DNA of 64,000 nucleotides. Origin: Rhizophlyctis rosea. Taxonomy: Eukaryota; Chytridiomycota; Chytridiomycetes; Rhizophlyctidales; Rhizophlyctidaceae. A program made the translations under genes and the position numbers. The stretch covers positions 1-64,000 of the forward strand of contig JADGJC010000164.1 in NCBI GenBank assembly GCA_027596075.1. Reading direction: 5' to 3'. Below, piece by piece: positions 13,191-24,664 of this stretch. A model generated the notes under the pieces. That model did not search any database. It saw nothing but the letters and a program-made list of their open reading frames with translations, and was not told where the DNA came from. Numbering within the stretch: the first letter of the stretch is position 1; each line of letters begins with the position of its first letter.

Positions 13191-16100
13191 CTGAACATTT
13201 AACTTGTCATCCGTATAATTCCGCGACAAGGTTCCGCTTCTTTATTTATTTGCATTATCGTGAACACACCAGTACACTTCCGCCCGTGAGATGTTGGATG
13301 TGAAGAGAAGTACAGCTTGAGCTTGATATGACGAGGGGCTAGGCGAAATGGTGCAGGGGACAGTTGAGGCAAGAAACGGTAAATGACTGCTGAAAGCGGG
13401 ATGGGGTGGTCACATTCCTCTCGCTCTTCTGAGCAGTGAGGAAATTGCCATCCCAGCACGGCACGTAAACAAGTCACCGTATGTAAACAGACATTTGCAA
13501 ATGACCATACAAAATCCATCGCTTCGGGCAACTCTTTTTGTCCTCCAAAACACAGGTGACATGTCGAATTCCCACAAAGATCCCTTTCACTTCACTTAAT
13601 TGAATCCCCCATTTCCCACATTGTCAATGTCGTCGAAACAAAAAAGGTACGCAAGCGCTATTGTGAGCACCGACTCCCGGGCGACTTCATCACCAATCAA
13701 AGAGTCACTGAGAAACTGCGGTTGCTCTATTCCAATCTAGAAGTAAGTGGATGTGATGTCAACATCCATACCCAAAATACTGCACACCTCCGAGGTCATA
13801 AACGTGACGTTCAGATTCAATAGCTGCCGGCAATCCTTGGAGCACTCCGTCAGACCTGGATGATCTTCAGCACACACCATTTCAAGAAAACGAAGACATT
13901 TCGTTGCCGAAGACACAAATTGCCGATCTGGAACTCTGGTCATCCGCGGCAATGCTGAATGTGTTACTTCCTGTCGGGCAAATTAACAATTAACATGCGT
14001 GCGCTACTAGCTATTGCCAGCGGGCCAACGAGGCTCGGTCAATATGTTCGACTTCCGAAGGCAAAAGAACATTGTTCAAAGCACAAGATTCATCTGCCGA
14101 ATTGGATGTGTGGTCCTCCACGGCAAAGGCCATGCTCTTTGTGTTGACTGAGGTATCTCATATACATCAATATGCCAACAATACGAATGGGCTATGCCCT
14201 ACCGGCGCGAGACGTCGCCGTACAGGGCATTCAGACCTAGCACGCATTTCCTTATCGCCGTCCGAACGCCACCATCGCAGGGTTGAATGCCACCACACAA
14301 TAACCATTCCGATCCGAACTACCGTCCTCAACAACGTCTTCAACCCGTTGTAGTACCTCCTGGAACTATGTGGGAGGTAACTCTTGACGTACAAGCCAAT
14401 CCGTCCATCTCCGGGAAGAGTGAGTGGGGTCATGCAATATTCAGCTGTTAAGATGTCGAAAGAACAACAGAAGTACGGTTGATCTTGCGATCCAGGCAAA
14501 TGTAACATGGAAAAATGTAACATGTAAAAATGAATGAAGGAATTGCTCGACCTTGATGAGTTTGTACTGCGTTCATCGGCAGTGTCTGGTTGCTCTGATT
14601 GTCGATAATGAGGTATCAAATAGGAGACAGTCTCCCAACATCTTTGTAATGGGACATTTGGAGGTTATCCTGGTCAGAATGATAGAAGCGAGGGAGTTCC
14701 TCAGCCGCGATCATCACTTGCTGCAAGTTCTCTAACTTCGAACTCTTGAAACACAACTGACACACCAACAAGCGCTCTGACATTCGAACCTCCGTAGACT
14801 TCTCCGTCACTTTTTTTCCGTTCCTCTCAGCCTCAATACATACTCACTGAATGGAAAACGTGGTGCTTCGATCTAAATGACGAGGATGCCCCATTACCAA
14901 GATGTTGAAATTCGTCCCTCATGGCACGGTGCGGATGCCGCAAGTGACGCAGGAGAAAGTGATCCGTAGACGAATGTTCTCTGAAAGCGATTCAGTCGCT
15001 TTGCTTCCCCGGGTTTGAGAGACGATGGTCATTTGCAACCGTCAGTCAAACCCAGCATTGTGCATAAATGAACATCCGAGTCTGGAACACCGGCGTCTTT
15101 ACCATGAAGTATGCCAATCCTTCCTTTCCTCATATTTGTAAGACTCGAAGTATTGGACGCGTTCAACAGATTTGCTCGCGCAGATCCCTTGCCACAATCA
15201 TATCACCGCCTCTGACATCATAAGCTCGCTCCCAACTGCTGAAACAAGTTTACGTCCAAGTCAATCCAAACGAATCATGTACATGCAACACGGAAAAAGA
15301 CATCTAGGTGCCAATATGATTTTAAAGACGCTGAACTAAGTTCATCGGTAGGCAAACGCCACGAAGAATTGGCAGGCACCGTCTGAACGGCAAGTAAGAA
15401 TGATGTCAATCTCGCACAATGAAACACATAATACATCTCAGGGTCATGAACGTCCCTTCGAAAGATAGCAACTTCCAGCGATGTTTACCAAAATATGGTC
15501 ATCGCATTTAGTTGGGAAACCCAGTACACACCATCGCACAGGAAAAAAAGACACACCGTAGCGGAAGGAGCGTATTGCCAATATAGTAGCAGCCCATTCA
15601 ACCGCAGCTAACCGCGGCAATACTCCTTGTGCTGACCGATCTAGCGCCTTATCACTGATCCTCATTGACCACCGTAGGCTGACTGCGATACACTTGAGCA
15701 ACGCAGCAGAGACGTCGCCACAAAGGGCAGAGGTTTTGGAAAAAGGAAGAACATATCCTCAAGCCATTTCAATCAACCAAGTCTTCCAAAATGGGTGATC
15801 GAAATGATGGGTCATCCACGGCAACAATGCCCTTCGTGCTGAGTTGGAAATCACTTGTCCCTCAAATCATCCATATCAATACTCATGCGCTGACCGGCGT
15901 TGCATGAACTCAAGCAATGTGGCGTGGAATGTTGCCACGAAGATACTGGAGCAAAAAAGAACAAGATGGAAAAGTATAATCATGACCAACCACTCTATAA
16001 TGGGTTGTCAAGCGTCAATGTAAGTTCTCCTCACCCAAAGATGTCCTCTGACCTTAACTACCTGATCAGGGGGTCCTACCTACTCCGTCTGTTAACGAAT

Positions 16101-16440
16101 GCCCATTACACCCGGTCGCTGGTCCTCCAAGGCGGACAAAACGCCACCTGTGCTGCATGCATCATGGGCTTGTCAGTGATGTGTGTGGGCACAAATTCGC
16201 GATGACATATCCCATATTGCGACTTTCTTCACCTCCTTCCTTCAGTCTTGAACACCAGTCAACTCTCCAAACTCTTTGATTATCTATCGTTGGATTGTAG
16301 TGTTGTAACGAGAGCATGCAGCCATGATTACGAGAGAGGTGGAGCCGCACATCGCATTGTGTTTGCCATCTCATTGGTGCAGGATGGGATGTGCTCACAG
16401 ATACATGGTCCTCAGATGTAACTAATGGAATGAACACTTA
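7900..16440 (+). repeat. repeat family X (about nine diverged copies)
   Basis: The core reads roughly: T-run, CACCAGTCAACTTCCA, TCATGAGATG, GTAATGGAAGCATACAGCTT, then ATTTGAATGACAAGGAG. Some copies go on to GGTGCAGGAA and a GCAGCAC-TAGGTAAAC block. Approximate copies: 7900-8150, 8790-9060, 10385-10600, 10680-10880, 11225-11330, 11405-11645, 13230-13480, 14815-15000 and 16230-16430. Pairwise similarity was judged by eye and not computed. Spacing is irregular. Confidence 0.6.
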
Positions 16441-17560
16441 GACACTTCCACATCTGCCCGCGCTCACATGACCTGTCGGCGTGATCCCGCAGTTCTGACT
16501 CTCGTTGATAGCTAACCAGCCCAAAGCTTCGTTTTGTCGCAAATGAACATTGCATCATATCCGACAGACCCCTTCGCTACATTCCCTTGCGCAGTCCATT
16601 TGCCCCTTGTCAATCCCCCGCTGAAACAGATCTACATGCGAGCCATCCAAACGATTCACGTGCATGTAGCATGGAAGGAAAACAATCGAAATGCACGCTT
16701 GGTTGCGTTCATTGCGGGTTAAAAAGTTACGGGAACGGCCGCGGTGCTATATTTCTCCAATCCAGCCATTGAAGGTAGGAAGTATCATCACTGTCTACCC
16801 TCAAAACATGCCATCCCATTTGGTCATGGACGTCAACATCGAAAGCCAGGAACAGCTGGCAAATTTCCCGTCAAAATGGACCCGTTGTACACACAATGTC
16901 GAAAAAAGATACAGAATACAAAGTCAAAACCCATTGCCAGTCAGGAAGTCTACGAATCCGTGGCAATGCCTCTTTGTGCCTGACCGAACTTATTTCTTTG
17001 TCAATTCATATCAATCCAGAAGAACACTCGTGGGCTATGCCTTATTGTACAGTCAGGCCATACCGCCCAGGACAATGCCACATGAGCAATCAGACACGGT
17101 CAATATGTTCAGCACTCCCCATGTCAAAATGCAAAAAGAATAAGCGGCAGCGGAAGAGTAATTGCCAATCTAGAAGGTTTGATCATCCGCAGCAATGCTA
17201 GTGCCGAATGAGTCTACCATCCTGTAAATTGATAACAACCAACGTCAACACCCAGCAAAAACGCCCATCAAACCTGATTAAGATGCTTAGCACACCTCAA
17301 GGCAGGAAACTCCAAAGCAGGCAAAAACAAAATATGTGGATCCCCTCTGAAGAAACTGCCCACTTGAAAGTCGCGTCATCCTGGACATGGACATTCAAGG
17401 TACACAACAATCAATCGTGACACCCACGCGCTGCTGGGCTCGTACTGCGTGAATGTCCAGAGGCAAAAAACACAAAACATGCCATCGCAGAAGAATGTAG
17501 TATGCCAATCTGGAAGTCTGATAAGGGTAGTATTCCAAGACCAGCAAAAGCTATCTGTTG
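12066..17560 (+). repeat. repeat family Z (about nine diverged copies)
   Basis: The core is an A-run followed by a GACACAA-like block, then TATTGCCAATCTGGAAG, then GGTCATCCGCGGCAATGC and a CTTCGTGCTGACTGAGG-like end. Approximate copies: 12066-12160, 12450-12550, 13890-13970, 14050-14150, 15535-15640, 15780-15850, 16900-16985, 17130-17215 and 17460-17550. Divergence is high, but the order of the blocks is kept. Confidence 0.6.
12258..16710 (+). repeat. repeat family Y (four diverged copies)
   Basis: A 50-60 base element with core CGATTCACGTGCATG, then AACATGGAAAAA and a C/G-mixed tail occurs near 12258, 12925, 15255 and 16635. It lies between X and Z copies, which suggests that X, Y and Z were parts of one larger repeated unit that has decayed. 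Confidence 0.55.
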
Positions 17561-17875
17561 TAATCAAGTCATCACTCGTCGGGGTGGACGTCCATCAATA
17601 ATGAAGACAATGATAACCCCCATGTGCTGATGACGGCTGCACATACAATCAAGTGACTGTCACGCAAAATGGTACCAGAGCGCAAAGAGCAAAAAACAAA
17701 GGTGCAGGATGCTGAAGAGCATGATCAACCAGTCTTTCTAGAATGACTTATCGATATAACCTTAGTTACAGCACCAAATAACGCTGGAAGGTTCTGGCCA
17801 GCAGATCATACACTATTCCCTCTGTATACACACCATCAAATATCGTTCCGATCGCAAAAAAGCAATAATACAACT

Positions 17876-19376
17876 CTAAGGAACAGGCTGACCCGCCGAC
17901 GCCTCCAAGATCCTGAACCATTGCTCCAACGACAGCTCAACATCCAACGCCCCAACAGCATGCTCAATCCGCTCCAAACTATTCGTCCCAATAACTACAC
18001 AGATCTTACTAGGATGCTTCAAAAGCCACGCGTAGATGACTTGAGAGGATAGACGTTCGACCTTGATGGCGACAAAAAGAAGTTCAAATCAAATGCGAAC
18101 GTTTCAACGTCACTACCAACATGACACGAAGAATCACTCGTAAACAAGCAAACCCATACCTGATCATCCGTAAACTCCTCTCCCCTCCCCCTAACAACCT
18201 CCCCCGCAACCTTCACAACAGCCTCCTGCACCCTCGTAACCCTCTCATCCCCCGACGGCTTCACCAACCGCCCACCAGCCAACGGACTCCACGCCATAGG
18301 CGCAACACGAACTTGCTGCAAATACTCCAACGTCCCGTCATGGAATACATCCAAATTCAGAGGGTGCAACTCCAACTGGTTCGTAACGAGCGGGAAGTCG
18401 AGACGGGATTGGAGGAGTGTGTATTGTTGTGTGGTGAAGTTTGAGACGCCAAAGTGGTGGACTTTGCCAGCGGAATGAAGGGATTTGAATGCACGGGCGA
18501 CCTTCGATGGGACCATGTTAGGTGGGTGGTGCGCAGCTTGTTCATCAACTCCTCAAAAAAAGGAACCTCCAAATGAACGCAGGATGATCCAGACAGGGAA
18601 CCCACCACGTCAGCATCCATCAAAGGACTAGGTCTATGCACCAACAGCACATCCACATACTCCGTTCCCAACGCTTCAAGACTCTCCTTAACTCTCTTCA
18701 AAATATACTCCTCAGACAAATTATAATGCCCAGGCGTAGCACCAGCCCGAATCCCAACTTTCGTCACGATCTGCATCCGAGAGCGGAGGGACGGTTCCAG
18801 ACGGAGAGCTATACCGTTCAAAGCGAGTGAGGAATCGCCCCATGCCGACAGATGTGATGCGAATGAGCCACGCAGGAGACAATAAATCTATCAAACTCAA
18901 GCACTTCTTTTTGGTCCCTTACCTCCTCCAAACAACTTCTCACACCCATGATGTCCACCACCGTAAATGTCCGCATGGTCTTTTGTTTACAACGCAAGCA
19001 AGCAGGGTCAAAACGTCTCATACCACTGGCACAACCACATCCATAACCAAACACACAAAAAACAAAAAACGAAAGAAGATGAATATCAACCGTAAGGAAT
19101 CAACAACACCAACCAAAAGTCGTGATTCCAAACTCCAAGCACTTCTTAATCTTCTTCAATACATATTCTGGTGTTTGTTCTTCCGGTTTGGCTTGGAGGA
19201 GTCGCCTGTTATATTCATTCCCACATCCGATAGAAAAACGTTAACACCTCGAGACTAAAAGCTACGAAAGCAACAAAAAGTGGTAGCTATGCTGAAGATT
19301 GAACTGACCAGCACCCATAAACCAATCGGGACACCGTCGGTCCGTCAGGATGAAGCAGGACTTGGGGTACAGGCAT
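17876..19376 (-). CDS. aldo/keto reductase, YdhF-like, 6 exons
   Basis: NAD(P)H-dependent carbonyl reductase of the AKR superfamily, probably cytosolic; its substrate cannot be told. Exons: 19376-19309, 19205-19114, 18979-18923, 18808-18606, 18501-18160, 18061-17876; introns of 91-134 bp are GT-AG. Total 948 bp, 315 aa, against 298 aa for E. coli YdhF, which it resembles throughout. The AKR tetrad is visible: Asp54 and Tyr59 in TTFDHADIYGG, Lys89 in QIVTKVG, His130 in LLVHRPSPLMDAD. GKVHHFGVSNFTTQQ and the C-terminal IGTNSLERIEHA segment complete the barrel and cofactor-binding features. The first exon is only 68 bp and starts MPVPQVLLHPDG. The longer frame ending HADIYGG is open only after splicing at an AAAAG acceptor. 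Confidence 0.92.
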
Positions 19377-20064
19377 CGTGGTTACAAGAAGATGTTGGAG
19401 GCGACGGAATGTCAAAGAGTGAAAAAAGAAAACCGAAACACGCCACTACTGTGTGGTTATGAATTCCGAACGCCGGAGCGCGCGGCATCCTGAATGTGGT
19501 ACAAAGAAGTTACGCCATTCCCCATCAAGAAACCCCACATCAGCTCCTCCATGACGTTCTACATCCACCCCACACCCTCTCTTCTCGCTCCCCAATCCTA
19601 CCAATCCTACCAACAACAGGAAGAGCTGGCAAAGTTACGAGAACCCACTTCCTCCTCACCCAACAATACGCATATGAAATCGGAGGGTCCTCCCACATAC
19701 ACTCATATTCACCACCCCTTTTTTCAAAATACTCCCAACATATAAACAATGCAAAAACACAATCAACACACTTTATATATTCGGAAATTTTTGCCCTTTG
19801 AACAACATAAGATATAAACAAAAAAAAAGGCGAAAACGGGGGTAGTAAAACCGCAAAACATTTCACAAAGAGGGGAGAAAGGAAAATGGAAGGACCTAAC
19901 AAAAAGAGTCATGTCCTTCCAAAAACGAGAGATCGCAACTCTAAAGCAACCGCACAAAGACTCGCCCTCCCCTTCAAACCCCTCCCCTTTAACCCGCCTC
20001 CAACATTTCTAATTATACAACACATTTGCCTGCACCCACACAACTCCCACCCTGAAGTCCCTCT
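19377..20064. other. intergenic region between the reductase and bZIP genes
   Basis: Between the start of the minus-strand reductase gene and the stop of the minus-strand bZIP gene. It should hold the reductase promoter and the bZIP 3' UTR. It is A/C-rich on the plus strand, with no recognisable gene or RNA. Confidence 0.6.
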
Positions 20065-22206
20065 CTAATATCCCCTCAAGCCATGCACCGGATAACCCCC
20101 AACCATACCGGGATGCGGCGGTCCCGGTGGCACGCCGACAGGTCCAGGTGGATGCGGACCGGGAGGCATGGGCGGTCCACCTGGTCCTCCGTGCATTTGT
20201 GGGTGCGTGGGGAAGGGTAGGGATGCTTCGATCGCGGCGAGGTTTAGGCCGTTGTTGTTTGCGATTGGGCCTGTTGGAGGAAATTGGATCAATGATTATA
20301 TCCCGTGCTGTGTATGCCATTCCCCCGACACTCCTTCACCCCACTCCCCCACAACTACTCCAGTCCCAACCGAACAAATCACACACCAACAAAAAAAAAA
20401 ACACAACACTCACAATCCTTGTGCGCCAAAAGCAACGTCTTCAAATTCAGAATCTCCTCCCGCAACTGCGTCGCCTGGTTCTGCAGTGTCTCATTGTCGG
20501 ACGTCAAGAACTCCACTTTCTGCTGGAGTGATTGCAGCCACTGCTTCTTCTTTTGTCGACATTTGAGGGCGGCTGATGAAGGAAATAATGTAAATTGTAA
20601 ATCGCATGACGATGAAAGAGAGCAGCACCATAAAGCGTCGCAGAAAAACCTAAAAACTCACCCTGCCGATTCCTCTCCAAAAAGCTCTTCCTCTTCTCAT
20701 CCGGGTCGTCGTCATCATCCTTGGCCCGACTCCCCGACCGTTGTCCCCTCCCCTCATCATCATCATCAGACATGTCCCCAACACTACTTCCCGGACCCTT
20801 GAATTCCCCACCATTAACACCCGCATCGGACGTCCCGCGCCCTTCCACCGGACTACCCCCATTCGCCATCCCATTCCCATTCGTCATAACTCCGTTTCCA
20901 TTCGTATCCGCCTTGGCATCACCCCCCTTCTTCCCCGTCTCCTGCGACTTCTTCCGACTCCTGCCCTTCTTCGCACTCCCATTAGCCTTCGCCTTCGTCT
21001 CCGCCCCCTCATCGTCATCACCCCTAGCCCGCTTTTTCGAATTCTTGGTCTCGTTCGCACCTTCGTCACTGCCCTTCCTCTTTGACTGCTTCGGCGACAC
21101 GCTCGGAGCCCCTGAACTGACATTTTCTTCATCGACCATGCCAGGCCACCCGCCCCGTTGCGCCTCAATACTCTGTCTCCGCATCATGTCCGCCTTCCCG
21201 CCATGACCCCCACTCAACAGCTGTAGCCCGACGGCCGCAGCAGCGGCGGAATCCTCCAACGGCGGGTACGGCGCAACGGGCGGTGGTGGTTGAGTCAACA
21301 TTGGGTCGACTCCCGTCGGCGGCGGAACTGGGAGAGGGTATCCACTTGCCGTTCGTCCTTGCGCGTACGGCCCGTGCAACGGACCCCGCGGCCCCATGGC
21401 ATGGTGGTATGGATGATGAGAGATTGGGTAAACGCCGGGGTCAGTATGCTGATGATGGAGTGGGTATGGCGGGTATGGCGCCGGTGGTTGTGATGATGTG
21501 GACGCGGCTGATGCGGGTGGTTGTGATTGTTGTGATGGTGGTGGTGGGAATTGGTAATGATTTTGCGGGTCTTGGTGGTGGAGGTGCGGTGGGGGTACTG
21601 GTTCGGTAGATGCCGGAATCATAGGAGACGGGCCAGACGTGGATGAATCAACCGTAGAAGATGGGATAGGCAATTCAGATTCCGCCGTCATAGCTTTGAT
21701 CGCCGCGCTGAAAGGCGTCAATCCTCCGCCCGGCGTGAAACCGGTTTTCGAGGCGAATGGGTATGATGCGCCATCGAAGGCGCCCATGAAACGTGGACTG
21801 GGTGTGAGAGGAGGAAGGACCGGCTTCGGGCTCAGTGAGAAACCCGAACCCGACGGCGGTTCTGGAATAGGCCCACCACTGGCAACCTGTTTGAACGTGT
21901 TTTCGAAAGGATTGGGCTCTTGATCGAGCTTTGCGGCACATGCAGCCAGGAAGCGATTAGGTGTCTGTTCGATTGTTGGAAGCGGCGAGGGAGAAGCTCC
22001 GGGAGGAAAGTCAAGTAGACTCCCTGCGGATAAGGCTCCCAACCGCATCGAAGGCTTTGTGCTTCCTGCGATTTTGCAATACGTCTGATCAATATGCGCT
22101 TCCCACATTGTGACATGAACTGAATTACCCATCCGTTCATACCTTCATTATTGTTGGACTTCTCCGGCAATGCCGGTTCTCTGAATGTTGGTGCAACGGT
22201 GGTCAT
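20065..22206 (-). CDS. bZIP transcription factor of the Atf1/ATF2 (CREB) type, 4 exons
   Basis: Nuclear DNA-binding factor, probably of the stress-responsive Atf1 class that binds CRE-like sites. Exons: 22206-22143, 22065-20662, 20572-20414, 20270-20065; introns of 77, 89 and 143 bp. Total 1833 bp, 610 aa. The bZIP lies around residues 478-540: the basic region holds ERNRQAALKCRQKKKQW and is followed by a leucine heptad zipper (LQSLQQKVEFLTSDNETL). The basic region is split by an intron. The N-terminus has SLLDFPPGASPSPL, LDQEPNPFENTFKQ and a TPGGGLTPF segment, which recall the N-terminal region of fungal Atf1 proteins. The middle is rich in Pro, Gln and His. A Lys/Glu stretch lies before the basic region, and the tail is a Gly/Pro-rich run ending VHGLRGY. 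Confidence 0.9.
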
Positions 22207-24595
22207 TGCTGATGGTCTTTCAGTTCAATCATCCAAAATCGGAGTGATTAACGGCAGAAATGGAATATGTACGTGTGATACGATCCTAATGAAATACAAT
22301 CGTGAGTAGACATACAGAAATCGGACAAGATGCAAGTGGAATCGCAGGTCCTTCGACGACCCAAACAGCGGTCTGAGGCCACGCCGACTGGGTCTCTGCG
22401 TCTGAATATCCGTTGCGCTCACTACCCCCAAAAGGTACACCTCAATTCGCAATGTACACATTGTGCCAACATATGACCCCCCCTTCAACCTCATCTTGAA
22501 GCAGTTCGGCCAGGCACACGTACACTCAGTCTGCAGTCCGCCGAACATATAAGAAGGACACGTACCTCGCACGGCGCGATACAAGCAAGACCACGCAAGC
22601 AAAAGGCAAAAGAGATGGCGGGTAGAGATTTGCGTTTATGCAGATATGGGAAAGCGTGTGTTGAACGGCGAGAAGGGTATGCAGACCACTATGATGGGAA
22701 ACGATCTAGGGAGAAGTTGCGGAATATACCTATGAATTAGTTACAGTTCGAAGCGAGCACCCTGCCTTGCACCCTGTCGGTGCGGATAGGGCGACGTTGC
22801 GATGCACAATACCCGCCCCCTCGAAGACGACTGAGGTGGACGTCAAGATGTCCACCCCACAGACACATACCTACGCCCTGGAATCAATGGCACCACGGGA
22901 AAGGATCAAAGTAGACACGTATGACAGGCGTTGGACCAGTGTGGGTGTCTGAGAGTATCCAAGTATACCGAGATAGTAGAAGGATATTGATTATGAGCGA
23001 ACAAGGTGTTACGGATGGACAACGGAGAGGGTCGGTAGATGGTGTGAGAGTGGCACGATGACCGAGGGATGGAAGTATTATGTGAATGTATGCGGATGTA
23101 TGAACGTATGTGGGGGGGGCGTATGGGTGGAGTGGGTGTATGAGTGAATGGAGGTGTATGTGTGTAGATGGGAGGGGGTGAGCAAGAGTGTGTAGATGAG
23201 AGGGGGTAAGTAAGAGTTAGATTATCGAATACATGACTCATGCAAGCAAGTGAAGAAAGGGGGGAGGGATGGTCACATAGCACTGCTGCTACAGACGAAG
23301 CAGGGCCCATACCAAGAATAGTCTGATGTCCGTCTGCCTCCGACTGGAACAACAACAACCCGCAAGACAGTGTGAGACCTCTGGAGTATGTTAATGAATG
23401 ATCTTTGTCAGATGGGGAAAGGAAGGAAGGAGAGATTATCAGAAACATGGACTGGCACGGAAGATGGACGGACGGACAACCCAACTCGGACAGAATAGAA
23501 TGGTCAACCCATATGAATGGACGGGGTTGGGGTGGATCATCACACACATACAGAAAGGTATGCATGCACCCTGTGCCAGAAACAAGACCCCTATTCGTCT
23601 GACGGGTCCACCTGCCTTCCCGCTTGCATATTGAAACACTCACATTTGATCCTCACTCCGATACTCCACCAACAGAAGCTTTGGTCAATCTGATATGATG
23701 ACCGCGTTTATTGCAGGAGGAGAGTGACGAAGAGGAGCAGCGGGTCAGAAAACGATGATGCAATTTGTGTGTTGGAGGAGGCAGTCCATAAAACCCCTTC
23801 GTTTACGGTCAGACGCCCCCATTCCCAGAATGCACGGTCCAGGAATGAGAAATGGGGACATGCGTCATAGGATATCAATCCCGGCCCACTGGTCCGACCC
23901 ATCGGCTCCGCTCACTCTTATGAAAATGTGGCGCCTCACTCACTCCATATTCCATTTCGGGACGGGCTGGGGAAAAGGGAGGCCTATTCGTCCCGACTAT
24001 TCCGACTACCCGGTCCCACTGCTTGTGACCGAGCCATCGATCCTGCACAGTAATCTCGCGTCACTCAGTCGTCATGACATCACCCTTAGGGAAGGTGCAC
24101 ATGTAAGCCGCATGAGGCTTCTGTGTGACAGATCGTGACACACGTATTACTACTACCCGCTCGTGTGGTCGACCGGAAACAGTTAAAAGGCGCAAAGTGC
24201 ACAACAGGGGATTGGAAATCCGTCAAAAACTTCGCTTTGGCAGCCCCGACCATGTGAGCATTGCCACGGCCCAAAGACCAGGGAAATGCGTTGATCCTTT
24301 TCGAAATGACGCAAAAAGAAATGACAAAGTGTCAACGGTGTCCGACTGCGGAGGGAAGGTCACCGAAAGGACAAAATTTTAGTTGTATCTGTCAGTCGAA
24401 CTTTCGGGTCGTGTTACACAAAACCTCAGCAAGTCTGGAACCATCGGTCTCCTGCCCTGCTTTCATAATGCTCGGACCTGCTGGTGCCGTGACAGTCAAA
24501 ACTGTCCAAACGATCCAATGCCCAAGATACAATGTGGGACCATCCCTAGAATTGGTGAGAAACAAGTGCCTTTGGGGCAGCGGTTACCACGTCGA
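22207..24595. other. upstream flank of the bZIP gene; no gene seen
   Basis: The first part should carry the bZIP promoter. A long minus-strand frame at 22906-23643 is a translation of low-complexity G/T-rich sequence and has no domain. A direct duplication of 28 bases (23161-23188 and 23189-23216) differs at three positions, all G-to-A or C-to-T changes. The rest shows no gene. Confidence 0.5.
23080..23216. repeat. G/T-rich low-complexity block with a 28-bp imperfect tandem repeat
   Basis: The plus strand is dominated by GTATG, GGGTG and GTGTA words. A 28-base unit, TGTGTAGATGGGAGGGGGTG and the following AGCAAGAG, is repeated at once with three transitions. Simple-sequence DNA with no coding signal. 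Confidence 0.8.
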
Positions 24596-24664
24596 GCGCC
24601 TAGGGTAGTGGCAACATTGAAGCTTCCCAAGCTTTAGCCTCGGGTTCGATTCCCGATGGGCGCA
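24596..24664 (+). tRNA. tRNA-Gly(CCC)-like gene with a shortened D region
   Basis: A 69-nt element. The acceptor stem GCGCCTA pairs with TGGGCGC, followed by a discriminator A. The anticodon arm is GAAGC, loop TTCCCAA, GCTTT, giving anticodon CCC (glycine). The T arm is TCGGG-TTCGATT-CCCGA, with a perfect B box. A T run follows near 24690, as expected for RNA polymerase III termination. The segment between acceptor and anticodon stems is about two bases shorter than in standard tRNA-Gly and forms only a weak D stem, and U8 is not evident. It may be a functional variant or a decayed copy. Confidence 0.55.

Larger units (their letters stand above)
7781..17875. repeat. 10-kb gene desert built of strongly diverged interspersed repeats
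   Basis: No gene model can be built across these 10 kb: all frames are short and none shows a protein family. Instead at least four sequence themes recur in diverged form, all on the same strand; they are listed as separate entries with approximate positions. Copies share short blocks of 8-20 bases separated by indels, so they look like old duplications. No reverse transcriptase, transposase, terminal repeats or target-site duplications were recognised. A transposon origin is therefore possible but not shown. Confidence 0.7.

Noticed and set aside
7781..17875. CRISPR-like or clustered regular repeats
   Set aside because: Repeat copies are too diverged and too irregularly spaced, and the genome is eukaryotic.
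22906..23643. 245-codon minus-strand frame
   Set aside because: Its middle is translated simple G/T repeat (His/Thr/Pro/Tyr), there is no domain, and it crosses a microsatellite-like block.
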